A stretch of DNA of 64,000 bases from Sphingomonas populi (lineage in GTDB: Bacteria > Pseudomonadota > Alphaproteobacteria > Sphingomonadales > Sphingomonadaceae). A model generated the notes under the pieces. The model was not told the DNA's origin. It searched no databases and saw only the letters and a list, made by a program, of their open reading frames with translations. The position numbers and the translations under genes are program-made. Positions 60,741 through 64,000 of the stretch are shown here, in pieces (positions within the stretch are counted from its first letter, which is position 1; the number at the start of each line of letters is the position of its first letter). The stretch lies in the NCBI RefSeq assembly GCF_004208535.1, contig NZ_SGIS01000023.1, forward strand, positions 18,229-82,228, in the 5' to 3' direction.

Positions 60741-61541
60741 GTGCGTACAACCCAAGACAATCCTTCCCACACCTGCAACCGACAGCCGAAGGACACATGG
60801 CGTGCGGTCTTGCTGGCAGGCCCGATCATGTCCTGTCTGTCGATCTTCGCGCTGCCTTCAGATGCGCAAGCCCAGACCTTTGCCTGCAACGGCACGCAGC
60901 CGGGCCAGCGGATGATCGGTATGGCGCCGGGCGGGCAGGGTTTGGCACCTACTCCGCTCTGTGCGCGCGATGACTCGTCGGCCAGCCCGGCGGCGGAGGA
61001 CAAGCCGAGCGATCCTGCCGGCAACATGGCCGCCGCGGTGATGGCCATGTCGAAAATCATGCTTCAGGACGCGGTGCGGATGACCGACGATCCGTTGTAT
61101 TTACGCCTTCGCGACGGATATTGGCAGTATTTCAAGCCCGCCCCCGGCGTGAAGCGGGGCGATTATTGCATGGCCGCTTATGGTACGCTGGACGGCATCA
61201 TCACGCTTGCCGGCCCCGGTGATGACTACCGGGGCGCGATGCTGTCGCTCACCGGAACCCAGTTGCCCCGTCCGAAGACGCAAAGCCTGATTACGGTCAC
61301 GCTGGACGACGGCGATGGCAATCCGAGCACGGTGCGCGCCATCAACTATGCGCAGTCCGGCACCAAGCTGGGAACGATAGCCTTCGCCGTCCCGAGCGCG
61401 GATGCGATGTTGGGCGGAATGAAGGACACGACGCACTACAGGCTGACGTTTGGCAAGAACCAGGCCTTCGAAATCGGCTGGAAAAATGGCGACGAGGCGC
61501 GTCGGAAGCTGAAGCAATGCGTTTCGGGCGGCGGAGCGTGA
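60741..61541 (+). CDS. Hypothetical exported protein
   Basis: A 266-residue protein with a long signal region (DTWRAVLLAGPIMSCLSIFA, cleavage near QAQT about residue 48). The mature part has a Cys-containing turn (FACNGTQPGQRMIGMAPGGQ), an alpha-helical stretch DPAGNMAAAVMAMSKIMLQD, and a beta-rich C-terminal half (YCMAAYGTLDGIITLAGPGD ... HYRLTFGKNQAFEIGWKNGD). No family recognised. GTG 60741 follows GAGAGGAG at 8 bases; an upstream in-frame start at 60705 lacks a ribosome site. It probably acts in the periplasm. Confidence 0.7.
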   Translation: MRTTQDNPSHTCNRQPKDTWRAVLLAGPIMSCLSIFALPSDAQAQTFACNGTQPGQRMIGMAPGGQGLAPTPLCARDDSSASPAAEDKPSDPAGNMAAAVMAMSKIMLQDAVRMTDDPLYLRLRDGYWQYFKPAPGVKRGDYCMAAYGTLDGIITLAGPGDDYRGAMLSLTGTQLPRPKTQSLITVTLDDGDGNPSTVRAINYAQSGTKLGTIAFAVPSADAMLGGMKDTTHYRLTFGKNQAFEIGWKNGDEARRKLKQCVSGGGA

Positions 61542-61667
61542 TGCCGGAACGGCGCGATCACCGTCGTAACCGGCGCGTGCTTCAATGAAATTCTGACCGT
61601 TGCATTTGCTTGCCCGAGGAGAGGCACTTCATCGGTCACCACCGCAGAGAAAGTGTAGGGCGGTGCA

Positions 61668-62312
61668 ATGAACCAGACGTATATCACCCTTCTGCTCGGA
61701 GCAGGAGCAGGCCTCGCTGTGTTCGCCAGACGTGTCTTCAAAAACGGCCGTGAGGCCGGCGCAAAACCAGCAGCGTCGCCATCGGTGGATTTTTCCTATC
61801 ATCCGGGTGAGCCGGAAGGCTACGCCGGCTTCACGGATCACCACGCGATGCTGCAAACCCTTACCGATGACCTCGTTGAGCGTGACACGGAATGGCAATT
61901 CAGGACGATCGGATTCGCCAAAGGGTTTTTGAACGCGGTGTTGGCCAGGGCTGGTGATTTGGGAAATGCGCAGGGCGTATTCCGTGTGCTCGACGCGAAG
62001 GAGGGCGACGCGGAAGCGATCGAATGGATGGTCCTCATGCAGACGGAAGGAACGGATACCGCCGCTCCATCCACATCAAATCTTAATTCCGCACTTCAAA
62101 GGGTGGCATCTGACATTTGCGCCAATGGACCATGCCGCGTGAAATACTGGGATCAGATCCCGGAAGATCGCGACGACGCGCCCGCCGAGCCGGGAATTTC
62201 GCCTGGGAGGTTGATCGAACTGGCAAGCCTGATGCACGATGCGGAACGACGCGGCGCGCTCTTGGGAGGCGGCGCTCAACGCCTGTCCTTGGATACACTG
62301 CAAGCCGTTTGA
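61668..62312 (+). CDS. Hypothetical protein with N-terminal membrane anchor
   Basis: A 214-residue protein. Residues about 4-20 (TYITLLLGAGAGLAVFARRV) form one membrane segment followed by a basic stop, so the bulk would face the cytosol or periplasm depending on orientation. The rest is soluble and acidic: GYAGFTDHHAMLQTLTDDLV, FAKGFLNAVLARAGDLGNAQ and PGRLIELASLMHDAERRGAL. No family recognised. Before ATG 61668 the sequence GGGCGGTGC gives only a weak ribosome site. It is 40 bases from the end of the convergent DUF4153 gene. Confidence 0.65.
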   Translation: MNQTYITLLLGAGAGLAVFARRVFKNGREAGAKPAASPSVDFSYHPGEPEGYAGFTDHHAMLQTLTDDLVERDTEWQFRTIGFAKGFLNAVLARAGDLGNAQGVFRVLDAKEGDAEAIEWMVLMQTEGTDTAAPSTSNLNSALQRVASDICANGPCRVKYWDQIPEDRDDAPAEPGISPGRLIELASLMHDAERRGALLGGGAQRLSLDTLQAV

Positions 62313-62352
62313 GCAGGAGCGGGGCCACCATGCGATAGCGCGAAAAGCGCAA

Positions 62353-63855
62353 TCATTCGAACGGCTCTCCGACCGGCTGGCCAGCCAGGAATATCTGCCG
62401 CCGCGTCACTGTCCGCATCTCGACCTCGCCCCGGTCGAAAGCCGCCTTGGCGGTCTCGGAGAGTTGGGCGGCTCCCGATGGCGCCTGCACCCATTGCGCG
62501 GTCTTCGATGCGTCCCGGGCCTCGCGCCAGAGATGGACGCGGACGCCATTGACGATCACCGCTTCGTGCCCGCCAGCTTGCATCAGGACGGCGCAGCGAT
62601 CGTAGGTGAAGCAGGCATCATAATGGGGCAACCGTGCCCGCAGGCCGGGCGGCAGCGCCGCGCCGCGCGGCAGGACGATCAGCCGGCTTTCATCGATGCT
62701 GGTCGGCTCGCCGGTTGGCAAAAATCGGCTTGGCGTGGTCATGGCCAAGGCGGTCGCGGCGCCGACACGGATACGCTTGTCCGGGCTGTTCAGCGCGTAC
62801 CAGCGGGTCGCCGCTTCGCCCGACCGACCGAAGTCGAACCGTAACGCGGTCCAGTCGAACGCTTCCGGCGATACCGTGCCGCTTTCCAGGCGGGCCAGTT
62901 GGTCGCGGGTGGACAGGCGGCCGAATGCGACCAGTGGCGTGGCGAGCAGCAGCGCCACGCCGCCCACGCCGATCGCCAATCGCAAATTGTCCCGTCTGAT
63001 GTCCGCCGCCAGGCCGGTTCGCCGCCGCACCAGTGCGACGGCGTAAGCGGTGCCATACGCACAAGCGAGCATGACGAACGTCAGCGCCCACAGCCGGTCG
63101 GGGCTGAGTCCGTGCTGATGGATACGCAGCCCGGTCGAGATGGCCGCGATGATTCCCAACGGGAGCATCGTCCCCGCCAGCACCATCGCACTGGCGCGCA
63201 GGACGGGCTGCCGTGGTTCATGCGTCTGCGTGTCACCGATCACCGCATTTGTCAGGATAAGCGCGGCGGCGATGCAACACAGCAGGATCGGCGTCGTCGC
63301 GCGGGTCGCTTCCCACATCGGCGCCAGCCCGGTGAACGGCAGCGCGGCGAGAAACACCAAGAGTCCGGCGGCCAGCACCGGCGCCAGCATCGCGAGTATT
63401 GTCGTGACGACCCGTTGGAGCAGCGTCAGCACCGTGACCCGGTCGCGCAGCAGCCCGATCGCACCGCCCAGCGCGGCCCCGGTCAGCAGATAGACCATCC
63501 AGCCCTCACCGAGCAGCCTGCGCAGGCCGCCAAGCCCGATCAGCGCGAACAACTCCCCGAGCAGTAGTGCCAGCATCCAGACCACCGCCACGAACACCCA
63601 CGCGGCGAACCACCGCACGATGCCGGTCCAGGCATGGCGATGGACCACAGGGTAGGGCAGGCGCGGGGTCCCGTCGCGCTGCCACGTTTGAAACACTGGG
63701 ACAGCGATAGCGATGGCCAACAGGGCGCTGACGATCGGCCACACATCCGACGATGATCCCCTTCCGGCAGGGATGTTCCACCATGTCACAAGCCCCAGGA
63801 TCGTGCCGGTCGCGGCCGCGAAAGCGACCGCGCGGATGACCGCGCCGCGCTCCAC
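62353..63855 (-). CDS. DUF4153 domain membrane protein, 5' end disturbed by an IS element
   Basis: A roughly 500-residue integral membrane protein with about 10 hydrophobic segments (for example TGTILGLVTWW, IVSALLAIAIAVPVF, FAAWVFVAVVWMLALLLGEL) followed by a soluble tail. DUF4153 hallmarks are RIHQHGLSPDRLWALTFVML and LSTRDQLARLESGTVSPEAF then DWTALRFDFGRSG. The role of the family is unknown. The frame stays open to 63939, but that part codes for residues from the adjoining IS3 element. GTG 63855 is a guess for the start and has no good ribosome site. Promoter and first codons may have been lost. Confidence 0.75.
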   Translation of the reverse strand: MERGAVIRAVAFAAATGTILGLVTWWNIPAGRGSSSDVWPIVSALLAIAIAVPVFQTWQRDGTPRLPYPVVHRHAWTGIVRWFAAWVFVAVVWMLALLLGELFALIGLGGLRRLLGEGWMVYLLTGAALGGAIGLLRDRVTVLTLLQRVVTTILAMLAPVLAAGLLVFLAALPFTGLAPMWEATRATTPILLCCIAAALILTNAVIGDTQTHEPRQPVLRASAMVLAGTMLPLGIIAAISTGLRIHQHGLSPDRLWALTFVMLACAYGTAYAVALVRRRTGLAADIRRDNLRLAIGVGGVALLLATPLVAFGRLSTRDQLARLESGTVSPEAFDWTALRFDFGRSGEAATRWYALNSPDKRIRVGAATALAMTTPSRFLPTGEPTSIDESRLIVLPRGAALPPGLRARLPHYDACFTYDRCAVLMQAGGHEAVIVNGVRVHLWREARDASKTAQWVQAPSGAAQLSETAKAAFDRGEVEMRTVTRRQIFLAGQPVGEPFE

Positions 63856-63873
63856 GACGAAGCCGGCGACCAA

Positions 63874-64000
63874 TGAGCTGCTGCCGCTTCCGTGGACACC
63901 GAGATAAGGTGTTTTTGGAACCGGAGGATGGAGATGCAACGACGGAAGTTCAGCCGCGAGTTCAAGCTCGAGGCGGTGAAGCTGGTGCGGGAACGCGGGG
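63874..64000 (+). mobile_element. Left end of an IS3-family insertion sequence (cut by window edge)
   Basis: The last about 127 bases contain a leader (TGGACACCGAGATAAGG...) and the first codons of an OrfA transposase gene. The exact left boundary is not known because the partner inverted repeat lies outside the window; 63874 is where the DUF4153-like coding character ends. Confidence 0.6.
63934..64000 (+). CDS. IS3-family transposase OrfA, N-terminal start (partial)
   Basis: ATG 63934 behind CCGGAGG begins MQRRKFSREFKLEAVKLVRE, the N-terminal signature of IS3/IS911-type OrfA (helix-turn-helix protein of the transpososome). Only 22 codons are in the window. A slightly earlier ATG (63928) overlaps the ribosome site. 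Confidence 0.88.
   Translation, partial: MQRRKFSREFKLEAVKLVRERG

Noticed and set aside
1..64000. CRISPR arrays, tRNA and rRNA genes, phage genes
   Set aside because: No regularly spaced repeats, cloverleaf sequences, rRNA segments or phage structural genes were recognised by reading; a dedicated search could still find a short tRNA.

Overview
The window looks like chromosomal DNA of a sphingomonad (Alphaproteobacteria; Sphingomonas or a close relative). This rests on the high G+C content, gene style and content: two TonB-dependent receptors beside catabolic genes, many acyl-CoA and short-chain dehydrogenase genes, and a ClpB/M16 peptidase/sorbosone-dehydrogenase backbone. It is inference from family resemblance; no rRNA or tRNA gene is present.

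Layout. 1-8.7 kb is backbone: the 5' part of clpB with a heat-shock-like promoter, an M16 zinc peptidase, a small hypothetical gene, a YefM/YoeB toxin-antitoxin pair with its operator, a PQQ-type sugar dehydrogenase, two small regulators and an SDR. 8.8-14.4 kb is a scarred accessory junction: a DUF2889/enoyl-CoA hydratase operon ending in a broken phosphotransferase gene, two TetR regulators, an IS110-type remnant, a DUF1349 protein and a sugar acetyltransferase.

14.6-32.6 kb is a catabolic cluster. A leftward operon of eight genes (aspartate-dehydrogenase-like, GMC oxidoreductase, its small subunit, bicupin, CoA transferase, alpha/beta hydrolase, 3-ketosteroid-dehydrogenase-like flavoprotein, enoyl-CoA hydratase) diverges from an aldehyde dehydrogenase gene. 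Then follow gentisate 1,2-dioxygenase, fumarylpyruvate hydrolase and cytochrome b561, an IS630 remnant, a TonB receptor and an MFS transporter. An 18-bp dyad (ACTKAC-N6-GTNAGT-like) lies before four of these transcription units and also before the TetR gene at 11.5 kb. I propose that this TetR protein controls the whole cluster.

32.8-51.6 kb is a second catabolic block: a Rieske oxygenase divergent from a LysR gene, a TonB receptor overlapping a P450 gene, two hot-dog (MaoC-like) proteins, a VOC protein, an alpha/beta hydrolase, an acyl-CoA ligase, a thiolase, a FadB-like fusion, two acyl-CoA dehydrogenases, two SDRs and a quinone-oxidoreductase-like protein. Together they can import, hydroxylate, CoA-activate and beta-oxidise a hydrophobic acid such as a steroid or terpenoid acid or an alkyl-aromatic side chain. 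The substrate cannot be read from sequence.

52-64 kb holds exported small proteins (lipoproteins, two LprI/DUF1311 proteins, an Ivy-like protein, PASTA-like and SH3-like proteins). Among them is a tight operon of a FabH-like ketosynthase, a heme-oxygenase-like putative di-metal oxidase and an unrecognised 310-residue protein. This operon is the best candidate here for an undescribed system. The window ends in a DUF4153 membrane protein gene whose 5' end abuts the start of an IS3-family element.
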